Source: Myxococcales bacterium
GTDB lineage: Bacteria; Myxococcota; Myxococcia; Myxococcales; JAJYLH01
NCBI GenBank assembly: GCA_021787845.1
Contig: JAJYLH010000018.1
Span: forward strand, 21,987 to 85,986
Direction: 5' to 3'
DNA length: 64,000 bases
Position 1 is the first letter of the stretch. Each line of letters begins with the position of its first letter. Below the pieces are notes generated by a model, which ran no database searches, had not been told where the DNA came from, and saw nothing but the letters and a program-made list of their open reading frames with translations. A program made the translations under genes and the position numbers. Below are positions 33,854-42,695 of the stretch, piece by piece.

Positions 33854-36265
33854 CTACCGCGAGAGCTCCTTGATGTGCTTGCGAATCTCCGCCGCGTCCT
33901 GCCCGTTCGGCGCGGCCTTCAGGTACTCCCGATACCAGCGCAGCGCCTCCTTCTTGTTGCCCTCCATCCGGTACGCTTCCGCCAAGACGCTCATCCCGTC
34001 GCTGAAGTGCGGGTTGACCGCCAGCGCCTTCTTGAACATGGCGATCGCCGCGTTGACCTGACTCAAGTTGAAGAGCGCCACGCCCTTGTCGTAGAGCGCG
34101 TCGATATTCGCCGGCTGGGCCTCGAGCACCTCTTCGCAGAGCGAGAGCGCCTTGTGATAGCCCCGCAAGGAGCTTCCCGCGAGCAGCTTGTTCGCCTCCT
34201 TGATGAGCTCCGCGTCGTGCGAGTTCGCCGCCGCCTTCTGTGCCTCCGCCGCGCTCGCCGCCGCCTCCGCCGCCTTCTGCTCCGCCGCCGCCTGCGCCCT
34301 GGCCTTCAGCCAGCCCTTCGCCCCCTCGTGGTCCGGCGCCACCGCCAGAATCGCTTTCATCTCCGCCTGCGCCCCGTCGTCGTCCCCGACCTTCTCCTTG
34401 AGTAGCCCCAGCCACCACGCCGCCCGTATGAAGGGCTTGTCCGACTTCACCGTGTCCCCAAGGGCGCGCTCGGCCTCCTGCTGCTTCTGCAGGTTCGCCG
34501 ACTCCACCTCCCAGTACAGCGCCTTCGACTCCGGGTCCGTCTGCGCCGCCTCTTGCACCCCCGCGAGGACCTGCTGCTCGAGCTTCGCGTCGCCCGCGAG
34601 ATGCGCGTAGTCGAGCATCGCCCGGCCGGCGAGGGAGCTATCCGGCTCCTCGCTCGCCGCGAGCTTCGCCTCCGCCCCCGCGGTCTTCAGACGCGCCTGC
34701 ACGTCGCTCATGAGGTCGGCCGCCTGTCTGCCGGCCGCGCGCCCGGCCGCCGTGGCGCTCGCCACCCGCGCATCGACCGCCCCGCCGCCCGGAGCCGGCG
34801 TGCCTCCCGCCGCCGCTTGCGCCTTGGCCCGCTCTGCCTGCGCGCCATCCCACTGCGCCTGCGCGCTATCCCGCGCCGCCTCGACCCGGAGCTGCTCCGC
34901 CCACGCGCACTCGAGCTGCGCCAGCGCCGCGTGCGCGGCCGGGTAGGGCTTGCCCGCGTCCTTCGCGAGCCCAACCGCCTGCTTGAAGGACGCCTCGGCG
35001 TCCGGGAAGCGGGCGATCGTGTCGGTCAGATAACCAGTACGACCGCTCTCGTACGCCTGGACCGCTGCCGCCGGGGGCCGGCGCAGCAGCTCCAGGACCG
35101 GCCGGTAGGCGAAGTAGCCGCCCGCGCCCAGCACCACCAGCACCACCACCACCGCCGCCAGCACCCGCCGCCGCTTGGTGTGCGTCTGGAACGCGAGAAT
35201 CTCCTGGTCCTCGTCGTCGCCGTCGACGACGCTGGGAGACCGCCACTGGCCCACCTGGGACTTGCTCGCGCGGAAGGTCGCGCTCGAGGGCTGCGGGCCC
35301 GAATCGGACCCGCTCGTGCGCCGGGCGGCGCTCGAGGGCTGCCGGGCCGGCATCTCCAGCGCTGGCGCCGGCACCGCCGGGTTCTGGCTCCGCACGACTG
35401 CCGGCAGCTCCGCCGGAGTCCCGGAGCGCTCCGGCTGGACAGGAGCGGCGGCGGCCCTCACCGGCGGCACGAACGCCTCCGTCGGCCCTGGCGCGAGCGG
35501 CGTCGGCAGCCTCAAGGCCGGCGCCGAGGTCAGGGTGGGCGCTTCCGGCTCGGCGAGCCCCTCGTGCTCGTGCCCGCCCCCCGCCGGGGGGCCGAACCGG
35601 CCCGCGAACGACTCCTCTTCGGGCGGCAGGAGCTGTGGCGCGACCATCACTTCGGTCGGCTGCTCGTAGGGAGCCGGCCTCGCCGACGCCGGGTGCGACG
35701 CGGGCGTCGAGACGCCGGGTGGTGTCTCGGCCGGCGCCCGGGTGGCGACCGGAATCGCCCAGCGGGGGCTGGTGATGGCGCCGTCGGGCTCCCGCGCCGG
35801 ATGCTGCTGGTGGGCGGCGGCGCCGGCGTAGAGCTGCACCGTCGTCGAGGCCTCCACCGGAGTCGAGGGAATCTCCGCGCCGGTGGGCAGGTGCAGTCCC
35901 GCTGGATGGAAGGGCTCACCCAGAGCGGGAGCAGCCGGCGCGGCCGCGACCGGCGGCGGCGGAAAAGCGCGGGCGAGCTCGGGCAGGTCGACCAGGCGGC
36001 GCAAGAGGCTGCCCCCGGAAGAGACCTCGTCGCTGGGGAGCAGCCGCCGTTCGGCGATCCACTGGGCGACGGTGGCGAGGTCGGGCGCCACCGCGAGCGG
36101 CACGCCCGCCCGGCGCAGCTCCAGCGGACCGGTCGCGGGGGGCCTGGCGCGCAGCACCTTGAAGACGTGGCCGCACGCCGCGCAGCGGACGGTCAGGCCG
36201 CCCTCGGGCAGGCGCGACTCGTCGAACTCGTACTCGGCCTGGCAACGCTCGCAACGAATATCCAT
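33854..36265 (-). CDS. MJ0042 zinc-ribbon, membrane and TPR protein
   Basis: Protein of 803 residues in a style typical of Myxococcota. An N-terminal MJ0042 zinc finger (CERCQAEYEFDESRLP...CAACGHVF, about 5-35) is followed by a GYF-like segment (about 55-95) and a long Pro/Ala-rich region. One membrane helix lies at about 366-386 (VLAAVVVVLVVLGAGGYFA). Beyond it are coiled-coil and TPR repeats to the end. The N-terminus is cytosolic and the TPR part is probably periplasmic. It may be a scaffold or sensor. Function unknown. Confidence 0.75.
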   Translation of the reverse strand: MDIRCERCQAEYEFDESRLPEGGLTVRCAACGHVFKVLRARPPATGPLELRRAGVPLAVAPDLATVAQWIAERRLLPSDEVSSGGSLLRRLVDLPELARAFPPPPVAAAPAAPALGEPFHPAGLHLPTGAEIPSTPVEASTTVQLYAGAAAHQQHPAREPDGAITSPRWAIPVATRAPAETPPGVSTPASHPASARPAPYEQPTEVMVAPQLLPPEEESFAGRFGPPAGGGHEHEGLAEPEAPTLTSAPALRLPTPLAPGPTEAFVPPVRAAAAPVQPERSGTPAELPAVVRSQNPAVPAPALEMPARQPSSAARRTSGSDSGPQPSSATFRASKSQVGQWRSPSVVDGDDEDQEILAFQTHTKRRRVLAAVVVVLVVLGAGGYFAYRPVLELLRRPPAAAVQAYESGRTGYLTDTIARFPDAEASFKQAVGLAKDAGKPYPAAHAALAQLECAWAEQLRVEAARDSAQAQWDGAQAERAKAQAAAGGTPAPGGGAVDARVASATAAGRAAGRQAADLMSDVQARLKTAGAEAKLAASEEPDSSLAGRAMLDYAHLAGDAKLEQQVLAGVQEAAQTDPESKALYWEVESANLQKQQEAERALGDTVKSDKPFIRAAWWLGLLKEKVGDDDGAQAEMKAILAVAPDHEGAKGWLKARAQAAAEQKAAEAAASAAEAQKAAANSHDAELIKEANKLLAGSSLRGYHKALSLCEEVLEAQPANIDALYDKGVALFNLSQVNAAIAMFKKALAVNPHFSDGMSVLAEAYRMEGNKKEALRWYREYLKAAPNGQDAAEIRKHIKELSR

Positions 36266-36345
36266 GAGTCGTTTCTACGGTGGCGTGCCGGCGCGAGAAG
36301 GCCGCGCCCGCCGTCCCTCGAGAGCCAAGAGCGCCCGGATCTCCC

Positions 36346-36383
36346 GCGCAGGGCCTCGCGCTCCTAAAAAGAGCGCCCTGCGC
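36346..36383 (-). terminator. Stem-loop downstream of the Dus gene
   Basis: A two-part stem (36346-36352 GCGCAGG with 36377-36383; inner GCGCTC with GAGCGC) encloses CTAAAAA. On the minus strand it follows the tRNA-dihydrouridine synthase stop by about 150 bp and could end its transcript before the zinc-ribbon/TPR gene. The run of T is inside the loop, not after the stem, so this is a weak call. Confidence 0.4.
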
Positions 36384-36536
36384 CTTTGAACGCGGGACCA
36401 TAGCCGGCCTCGCCGGCAAAGCACAAGCGGCGAAGCGCCGGATTTCCCGGGGAATCGGCGGGCGAGCGCTGGAAGTCACGAGGAGTCGACCGTCCGCTGC
36501 CCGGCGGCGCCGGTGGCGCCGCTTCGCGAGAGCGGC

Positions 36537-37538
36537 TCAACCGTAGGCGATAGCGAGGTCGGGGAGGGCGTCGCCGTCGCGCGGCCGGGCCTCTGCGGCG
36601 GCGAAGAAGCGCTCGGCGAGCCGGCGAACCTCGGATGCGCCGGAGAGCTGGTTCACCTGGCATCGAAAGGCGGCCGAGCCCTCGAGCCCGCGGGAGTACC
36701 AGCCGAAGTGGCGGCGAAACTCCCGGACCGCCGGGAGCTCCCGGCCGACGAAGGCGAGGTGGGCGTCGAAATGGCGCAGGACCAGGGACCGCCGCTCTTC
36801 ACGGTCAGGGGGAGCGCCGCCGGAAAGCTCGCGGAAGATCCAGGGATTCCCCAGCGCCGCCCGGCCGACCATCACCGCGTCGCAGCCGGTCTCCTCGATC
36901 ATCGCGCGCGCGCTCGACGGGGAAGCGACGTCGCCGTTGCCGACGACCGGCGTCCGCCTCAGCGCGCGCCTGAGCTTCGCGATCAGCGTCCAGTCGGCGC
37001 GGCCCGAGTAGCCTTGCGCGCGCGTGCGCGGGTGGAGCGCGACGAAGGCGACGCCGGCCTCTTCGAGCGCCCCTGCGACCTCGAGGAAGGTCAGATGGCG
37101 CGCGTCCCAGCCGCTGCGCAGCTTCGCACTGACCGGCAGCCCTGTCGCCTCCCGGCAGGCCCGGACGATGGCCGCCGCCCGCCCCGGGTCGGCGAGCAGG
37201 GCGCTGCCGGCGCCGGACTTCGTCACCTTCGGCACCGGGCAGCCCAGGTTGATGTCGAGCGCGTCCGCTCCTGCGTCTTTCGCCAGGAGCGCCGCCCGGG
37301 CCATCGACTCGGGCTCGCCGCCGAAGAGCTGCACGACGAACGGCCGTTCGCTGTCGGCATGGCGCAGGTACTTCGCGGTCCGGGCGGAGGCCCGCACGAG
37401 ACCAGCAGCGCTCACGAGCTCCGTCGGCGCGAGGCCGGCGCCCAGCTCCCGCGCGAGCACGCGAAAGGGCTCTTCGCTGACGCCGGCCATCGGCGCGAGG
37501 AGGAACGGGCTCGAGAGCGACAGCGGGCCGAGCTGCAT
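36537..37538 (-). CDS. tRNA-dihydrouridine synthase (Dus family)
   Basis: FMN-dependent reductase of tRNA uridines. It has 333 residues with LAPMAGVSEEPFR at the N-terminus, the catalytic cysteine C100 in DINLGCPVPKVTKSGAGSALL and the FMN-phosphate segment VVGNGDVAS followed by DAVMVGRAALGNPW. This is closest to the DusB-type pattern, but the subfamily is not certain. The ATG at 37538 starts the conserved barrel. It is divergent from the hypothetical membrane gene at 37681. Confidence 0.92.
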   Translation of the reverse strand: MQLGPLSLSSPFLLAPMAGVSEEPFRVLARELGAGLAPTELVSAAGLVRASARTAKYLRHADSERPFVVQLFGGEPESMARAALLAKDAGADALDINLGCPVPKVTKSGAGSALLADPGRAAAIVRACREATGLPVSAKLRSGWDARHLTFLEVAGALEEAGVAFVALHPRTRAQGYSGRADWTLIAKLRRALRRTPVVGNGDVASPSSARAMIEETGCDAVMVGRAALGNPWIFRELSGGAPPDREERRSLVLRHFDAHLAFVGRELPAVREFRRHFGWYSRGLEGSAAFRCQVNQLSGASEVRRLAERFFAAAEARPRDGDALPDLAIAYG

Positions 37539-37680
37539 CGGGTGGCGACTGTAAGAGCGAAGGCGGTCGCTGTCACCGGAAGGGGGATGTCGCCCGCCCT
37601 CACCGGGGACCCTGGAAGGGCGCTGGCGCCGGAGCGGCCCCGCCATTTCCCGGTGGTCTCGCGTGTTATGACGCGTCGAG

Positions 37681-38817
37681 ATGACGAACCCCTACGCGCC
37701 GCCGCCGGCCGACGAGCCGGTGCCCGTCCCCCAGAACCGCCGCCGCCCTCGGCCCGGGCTGCGCGCCCTGCTCCTCTGGGGCGTCTTGATCGCGCTGTTC
37801 ATCGCCTTCTACGATCTTCTCGCGCCGGACAAGGCCGGCACCCGGTCCCTCCCCGCGACGCCCTCGCCGGCCGCGTCTAGCCACCCGATACCGCTCCTGC
37901 CCTTCTTGATCCCGCTCGCGACGCTCCTCGTCCTCGCCGTCGTGTTTGGGCTCCTCCGGCGCCGGCTCCCGGCCGCCTACCGCTCGTTCCGGCTGGAGGA
38001 GATTCCGGCGCCGAAGCCGCCCCCGCCCGACCTGCCGCCGTCGATGGTGCCCGTGACGCTCAGCGGCAGCGGTGCCGGCTACCGGGTGAAGCTGACCTTC
38101 GACGACGCCGGCCTCCACTGGCACGCCGCGAAGAAGAGGACCCAGCCGCCGCAGGATCTCGACGTCGGGTGGAACGAGCTGACCGTCTTCCTCCTCCGGC
38201 GTCGCGCGCACCCGCTCACCTCCATCGGCCTGTGGGCCGCCATCGTCTCGGCGGGGATGATGTTCGACCCGCCCTTGCGCGCCGCCGCCGCGGTGGTGCT
38301 CGGCACCGCCGCCGTCACCGCGGCCCTCGGCCTGCTCCTCTCCGGGGGCCAGCTCGCGTTCGTCACCGAGACCCACCGGCTCACCTTCGTCTCCCGGCAG
38401 CTCGACGAGACGACGCGGGTGCTGCTGACGGCCGCGGCGAAGGCGCGCCGCCCGGACGTCGTCGGCCAAGCCCAGGGGGGGATAGCAACGCTCCTGTGGT
38501 TCATGTGGGCGCGGCCGTTCGCCTACCTCGGAGACCTGTTCAAGAGCGAGGCGAAGATGCGGGCGGGCACCCAGGCCAACCCGGCGGCGACCGCGGACCA
38601 ACAGCGCGCGGGCTTCGTCCAGCGGCGGCTCTACGCCCTCTGGACGAGCGGCATCGGCGGCTTTCTGCCGCTGTCGGTCGCCGTCGCGGTCGGGCTCTGG
38701 AGCGGCTGGCTGAACGCGCTCGCGGTCTGGTTCCTGGCGACGATGATCGCGTTCGTCTTCGTCGCGCGCTCCGCGGCGCTGCTCGCGCGGCTGAGCGGGA
38801 TGAAGCTCGTGCGATGA
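37681..38817 (+). CDS. Hypothetical multi-pass membrane protein
   Basis: Unrecognised protein of 378 residues. A proline-rich N-terminus precedes a helix at about 27-45, a second at about 73-95, a soluble beta-rich part (about 115-180), paired helices at about 180-220, and two more near 320-365. No enzymatic motif is visible. The ATG at 37681 follows closely on a divergent gene. It overlaps the next membrane gene by 4 bases (ATGA), suggesting the two proteins act together. Confidence 0.7.
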   Translation: MTNPYAPPPADEPVPVPQNRRRPRPGLRALLLWGVLIALFIAFYDLLAPDKAGTRSLPATPSPAASSHPIPLLPFLIPLATLLVLAVVFGLLRRRLPAAYRSFRLEEIPAPKPPPPDLPPSMVPVTLSGSGAGYRVKLTFDDAGLHWHAAKKRTQPPQDLDVGWNELTVFLLRRRAHPLTSIGLWAAIVSAGMMFDPPLRAAAAVVLGTAAVTAALGLLLSGGQLAFVTETHRLTFVSRQLDETTRVLLTAAAKARRPDVVGQAQGGIATLLWFMWARPFAYLGDLFKSEAKMRAGTQANPAATADQQRAGFVQRRLYALWTSGIGGFLPLSVAVAVGLWSGWLNALAVWFLATMIAFVFVARSAALLARLSGMKLVR

Positions 38818-39497
38818 CCGCCGGGCCGTTCGTCCTCTTCGGTCCGGCCCACCTCGTGACGCTGGCCGTCATCGCGACGGCGTCGAGCGCGTCGGCGATC
38901 GCGGTACGGCGAAATCCGGACCGTCCGCTCGCGACCGCGATCGCCCTCGCGCTCGCGGCGGTGGCGCTCTTCGCTCTGGTCCTCGACGTTCTCGCCGGCG
39001 TGCGTGAAGGCCGGCCCTGGACCCGGTGGATGCCGCTCCAGCTCTGCGACGTCGCGGCGCTCCTGGCGGTAGCGGCGCTGGCCGGCAGGAGCCGCCGGGC
39101 GGCAGAGCTCCTGTGGTTCTGGGCGATGGCGGGCACCCTGCTCGCCCTCCTCACCCCGGACGTCGCCCGCGGCTTTCCCTCCGAGTCGTTCGTCCTCTTC
39201 TTCGCGAAGCACGGCGCGGTGGTGGCGGGCGCGGCGACCGCGACCTTCGGCTTCGGCCTCACGCCGCGAAAGGGCGCCCCGGCGCGGGCATTCGGGTGGA
39301 CCCTCGCCTTCGCGGCGGCGATCGGCGCTCTCGACTGGACGACGAAGGCGAATTTCTTCTATCTGCGCGCCAAGCCCGCGCGCCCGACGCTGCTCGATTG
39401 GCTCGGCCCGTGGCCGCTCTATCTCGTCTCGGTCGCCGCCTCGGCTCTCGCCCTCTTCTGGCTGCTCGACCTGCCGTTCCGGCGCCGCCGTCGCTGA
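38814..39497 (+). CDS. YwaF/TIGR02206-like membrane protein
   Basis: Integral membrane protein of 227 residues with six or seven helices. The pattern FGPAHLVTLAVI at the start, TRWMPLQLCDVAALLAV in the middle and the region around FFAKHGAVVAG match the TIGR02206 (YwaF) family, whose role is unknown. Translation is coupled to the preceding membrane gene through ATGA. Confidence 0.78.
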   Translation: MTAGPFVLFGPAHLVTLAVIATASSASAIAVRRNPDRPLATAIALALAAVALFALVLDVLAGVREGRPWTRWMPLQLCDVAALLAVAALAGRSRRAAELLWFWAMAGTLLALLTPDVARGFPSESFVLFFAKHGAVVAGAATATFGFGLTPRKGAPARAFGWTLAFAAAIGALDWTTKANFFYLRAKPARPTLLDWLGPWPLYLVSVAASALALFWLLDLPFRRRRR

Positions 39498-39677
39498 TCG
39501 GCCGCCGGCCGGCCGCCCCAGAGGCGCTCGCCGGGGGCCCGATTTCGGCGCGACGCGGGGCGTCGAAACGTGCCATTCTCGAACAAGCGAGAGCGGCGCG
39601 CTTCCCGAGCCCGAGCAAGGTCCGCCGCCGGGGACGCCGCGAGCGCCGAACGTTTCGAGGAGCTTGGGAGGCCCGAG

Positions 39678-40961
39678 ATGGCCATCGTTTGCGGCGTCGA
39701 GCTGAACGAGAACGACGAACCGGTCACCCGAGCGGCGGCCGCGCTCGCCCGGCGGATGCGCGAGGCGCTGGTGCTCGTCCACGTCGGCAAGGAGCTCGAG
39801 CGGGCCAAGGCGCGGCTGGACGAAATCGCCCAGCGCCTGAACGCCGCGGGCGTCGAGACCCGCGACCGCCTGGCCGAAGGGGACGTGCTCAAGGCGCTTT
39901 CGACGCCCGCGGGCGACGAACGCGTCCACCTCGTCGTCATCGGCGCCGGCGGGCGCCCGGCACTCTTGCAGCGGCTCCTCGGCAGCACCGCCGACCGGGT
40001 GGTCGAGGCCTCGACCGTTCCGGTGCTCGTCGTGCGCGACCCGACGCCGTTCGAGGAATGGGCCGCCGCGCGCCGGCGCCTGCGGGTGGCGCTCGCCTTC
40101 GACCTGTCGGCGCCCTCGGAGAGCGCGGCCCGATGGACCCGCGCCTTCGCCCGCTTCGGCGCCTGCGAGGTCTCGGTCGTCCATTCGTTCGGCGAGGTGA
40201 GTGAGCGCTACCGCTATGGGCTGGGGCTGGAGGTGGACAAGAGCGATCTCGAGAAGCTCGTCACCCGTGACGTGCAGGAGCAGCTCGCCGCCGCGGGGCT
40301 CTCGCAGACGAAGCTCGTGGTGCGGGTGAGCGCCGAGCGGACCGGCGAGCAGGTCGCCGCCCTCACCGAAAAGGAGCAGGCGGACCTGGTGGTGGTCGGC
40401 ACCCACGTGAGGACAGGGGCACGGCTGCCGTGGTCCGGCTCCGTTTCCCATGAGCTCTTGCGCCACGCCTCCTCGTCGGTCGCCTGCATCGCGGCGGAAG
40501 CGGCGCCGGCCCGCGAGTTTCCACCGACGCCCCGGACGCGCTTGGTCCTCGTCCCGACCGACCTGGAGCCCCACACCCGGCGCGCGCTCGCCCACGCGTA
40601 TTCGCTGGTCGAGGAGCACGGCACGGTGGTGCTGCTGCACGTCGTGGACGCCGGCCCTCCGGGACCGCTGCCGGAGAGCGTGAACCCGGAGCACTGGCGC
40701 CGCGACGTCACCTCCCGCCTGGAAGCGCTCTTGCCCCTCGACATCGGCAACCGGCCCTGCACCACCCGGCTCGAGGTCGACTCGGGGAAGGACGTGGCGG
40801 TCGCGGTGGCGCAGGCGGCCGAGCGGCTGGGGGCCGACCTCGTGTGCCTCGCGGGCCGCTCGCGGGCGCGGCTTTCCCGGGCGGTGGGGCCGAGCGTGGT
40901 GCGCGAGCTGTTGGCGGTCGCCCGCCGGCCGGTGGTGGTCCTGCCGCCGGTCGACGAGTAG
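39678..40961 (+). CDS. Triple-domain universal stress protein
   Basis: Cytosolic protein of 427 residues made of three consecutive UspA folds: about 1-117 (ends TVPVLVVRD), 132-280 (LVVVGTHVRTG...SVACIAAE) and 290-427 (ADLVCLAGRSR...RPVVVLPP). The second has a clear G-x2-x9-GS-like nucleotide region (GTHVRTGARLPWSGSVS), so ATP binding is likely there; the third has a reduced form. Most Usp proteins have one or two domains. The start at ATG 39678 has GGGAGG at 39667-39672. Likely stress-linked; the ligand is not shown. Confidence 0.82.
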   Translation: MAIVCGVELNENDEPVTRAAAALARRMREALVLVHVGKELERAKARLDEIAQRLNAAGVETRDRLAEGDVLKALSTPAGDERVHLVVIGAGGRPALLQRLLGSTADRVVEASTVPVLVVRDPTPFEEWAAARRRLRVALAFDLSAPSESAARWTRAFARFGACEVSVVHSFGEVSERYRYGLGLEVDKSDLEKLVTRDVQEQLAAAGLSQTKLVVRVSAERTGEQVAALTEKEQADLVVVGTHVRTGARLPWSGSVSHELLRHASSSVACIAAEAAPAREFPPTPRTRLVLVPTDLEPHTRRALAHAYSLVEEHGTVVLLHVVDAGPPGPLPESVNPEHWRRDVTSRLEALLPLDIGNRPCTTRLEVDSGKDVAVAVAQAAERLGADLVCLAGRSRARLSRAVGPSVVRELLAVARRPVVVLPPVDE

Positions 40962-41526
40962 CCGGCGCGGCAGCCGGCGCTCCGGCTTCTGGTCAGGCCG
41001 CGCTTCTAGGTATCATGAAGAAATAATATCTACCCCGATCACGATCTTTCGCTCCCACGACCCAGCTCGGAATGGATCGAACGCTGGCTTTCCGCTTCGC
41101 TCAGCGCGGGCCGACGCCCGCAACCCAAGCCGTAGGATGGGTGGCGCGCAGCCCATCGGCGAGCGCCGCCATGATGGGCTTCGCTGCGCGCTGCCCGTCC
41201 TACGAGTCGGCGCGCCGCGTCGAGAATCTGCGCGCCGCGCGAGCCTTTCGAGGCTCAGTTGATCAGGTTCTCGGTCCAGCTCCCCTTCTCTTGTTGCACA
41301 GCTCGGAATAGATCGGACTCGTGGCGCGGGCGTCCTCGCCGGCGAGCGCCTCGGGATCTGCCCTGCCGGCGGGTATCGCTGGGCTTTCACGGGCGAGGAC
41401 GCTCGCGCCACGAGCCCTGCTGTGTGGCGTCGAGAATCTGGGCGCGGCTGGAGTGTTCGCGGCTCAGTCGCTCAGGGTGAGCGGTCCAGGGCAGCGCACC
41501 TGCCGAGGTCGTTGTTTTCCGGCCAC
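40962..41526. repeat. Two imperfect tandem repeat units with distinct inverted repeats
   Basis: Units at about 41063-41280 and 41301-41492 share their ends: CAGCTCGGAATRGATCG near the start, GTCGAGAATCTG in the middle and GGCTCAGT followed by CGGTCCAG at the close. Their centres differ. Unit 1 holds an imperfect inverted repeat GTAGGATGGG...CCCGTCCTAC (about 41132-41203). Unit 2 has 23-bp arms (41318-41340 and 41392-41414, 22 of 23 matching). An A/T-rich patch lies at about 41012-41036. No gene is supported in this 565-bp gap. Confidence 0.65.
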
Positions 41527-42333
41527 CTACGGCAAGCTGCCGAGCTCGCTCTTCACGCCATCGCCGTACGCGGACAGCTCGATGGTGAAGTCGTTGGCGG
41601 AGGAGTTGGCGTTCTTCCCCACTTCCTCCACGAGCCCTCCAGGAACGCTGTCGTTGAGCCACCACTCGATGGTGCCGTTGCCGCTGCCGAAGACGACGTG
41701 GCGCGCCTGGAAGGTCCCGGCCGGCGTGGTGAGGGTCTGGATGCCCTGCGTCGCGCCCTTGATCGAGTCCTTCGAGAGGTGCGTCGGCGGCACGTAGTAG
41801 GTCTGGTCGGTCAGCGCGAGCTCGTGTCCCGCCTTGTCGTCCGGGAACTTCGCCCGCAACCGCAGCATCTTGCTCTCCTTCTGGTCGAGCAGCGCCTCGA
41901 GGACCGTCGTCTGCTTGTTCTGGTCGTCCGAGAACTTCACCTGCCACCACTCGTTGCCGCTCGCGTCGTCGCCGAGGAACGCGCGCTCGAGGGTGCCCGG
42001 ATGGCCGTCCTTGCTCGTGAGCGAGAAACGGGCGTACTGGCCCGGCTTGTAGGGCACGTCGCTCACCGCGAACCCGCCCGCGCTGAAGGCGTAGTTGAAG
42101 ATCATGCTCGTGTACATCGCGACGAACTGCGGGCTGCCGAACGCGCCGCCCGGCGCCGTTCCGGCCGGGTAGACGGAGTCCGCGGCCTGGTCACCCATCC
42201 GTTGGCCGACGCGGTTGCCGGCGGACGAGGCGGCGCTGTCGAGGGTGTTGTCGACCGCGGTGCTGAGGAGCCAGCAGCCGGAGCTCGGCAAAGCCAGGGC
42301 GACGACGATGGCGGTCAGAACGGGACGGGGCAT
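41527..42333 (-). CDS. Hypothetical exported lipoprotein
   Basis: Unrecognised lipoprotein of 268 residues. The signal peptide ends in the lipobox LPSSGC (Cys about 20). The mature protein is beta-rich, with no repeat or enzymatic motif I recognise. ATG 42333 has an ideal ribosome site (AAGGAG 9 bases upstream). It is divergent from the beta-barrel/SppA gene. It may be a cargo or partner at the envelope, which is only a guess. Confidence 0.72.
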   Translation of the reverse strand: MPRPVLTAIVVALALPSSGCWLLSTAVDNTLDSAASSAGNRVGQRMGDQAADSVYPAGTAPGGAFGSPQFVAMYTSMIFNYAFSAGGFAVSDVPYKPGQYARFSLTSKDGHPGTLERAFLGDDASGNEWWQVKFSDDQNKQTTVLEALLDQKESKMLRLRAKFPDDKAGHELALTDQTYYVPPTHLSKDSIKGATQGIQTLTTPAGTFQARHVVFGSGNGTIEWWLNDSVPGGLVEEVGKNANSSANDFTIELSAYGDGVKSELGSLP

Positions 42334-42649
42334 CAACGCTCTCCTTGGTCAAAGAAAAAGGTCGAAGCATCGAACGGAAGAGCCCGAGCCTACGACCGAC
42401 CCGCGCCATCGTCAAACTCTCGCGGGGATCGCGGGAACGGGACGCGCGCTCCGACTCGACGACCTGACGTCTTCATCCCTCGCCGCGCGGCCACGCTGCA
42501 CCGGACTGCCGCGGGCCGTAAACGCCTTCGCCGTCGGCCAGCGGACCTGGCGGCGCTCGTCGCCGGTGCGTACGTTCGCACTCCGGCCGGGGGCTCGCGA
42601 AGGGCTTGGCGCGTCGGCGCTGGGAGCGCCTCTTTCCGCGCAAGCTGTG

Positions 42650-42673
42650 CTAGGAACCGCGTCGCTTTCGAAG
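42650..42673 (+). promoter_or_regulatory. Shared upstream motif, copy 1 (before sppA)
   Basis: CTAGGAACCGCGTCGCTTTCGAAG-type sequence, about 22 nt before the sppA ATG. A nearly identical 23-nt string lies at 45430-45452 before the next gene. A common promoter or regulator site, or a small duplicated patch, would explain it. Confidence 0.4.
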
Positions 42674-42695
42674 CCTTGCTGGATGGACGCTTGAG

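Noticed and set aside
34553..36367. 604-codon plus-strand frame
   Set aside because: Antisense shadow of the zinc-ribbon/TPR gene; Arg-rich with no motif.
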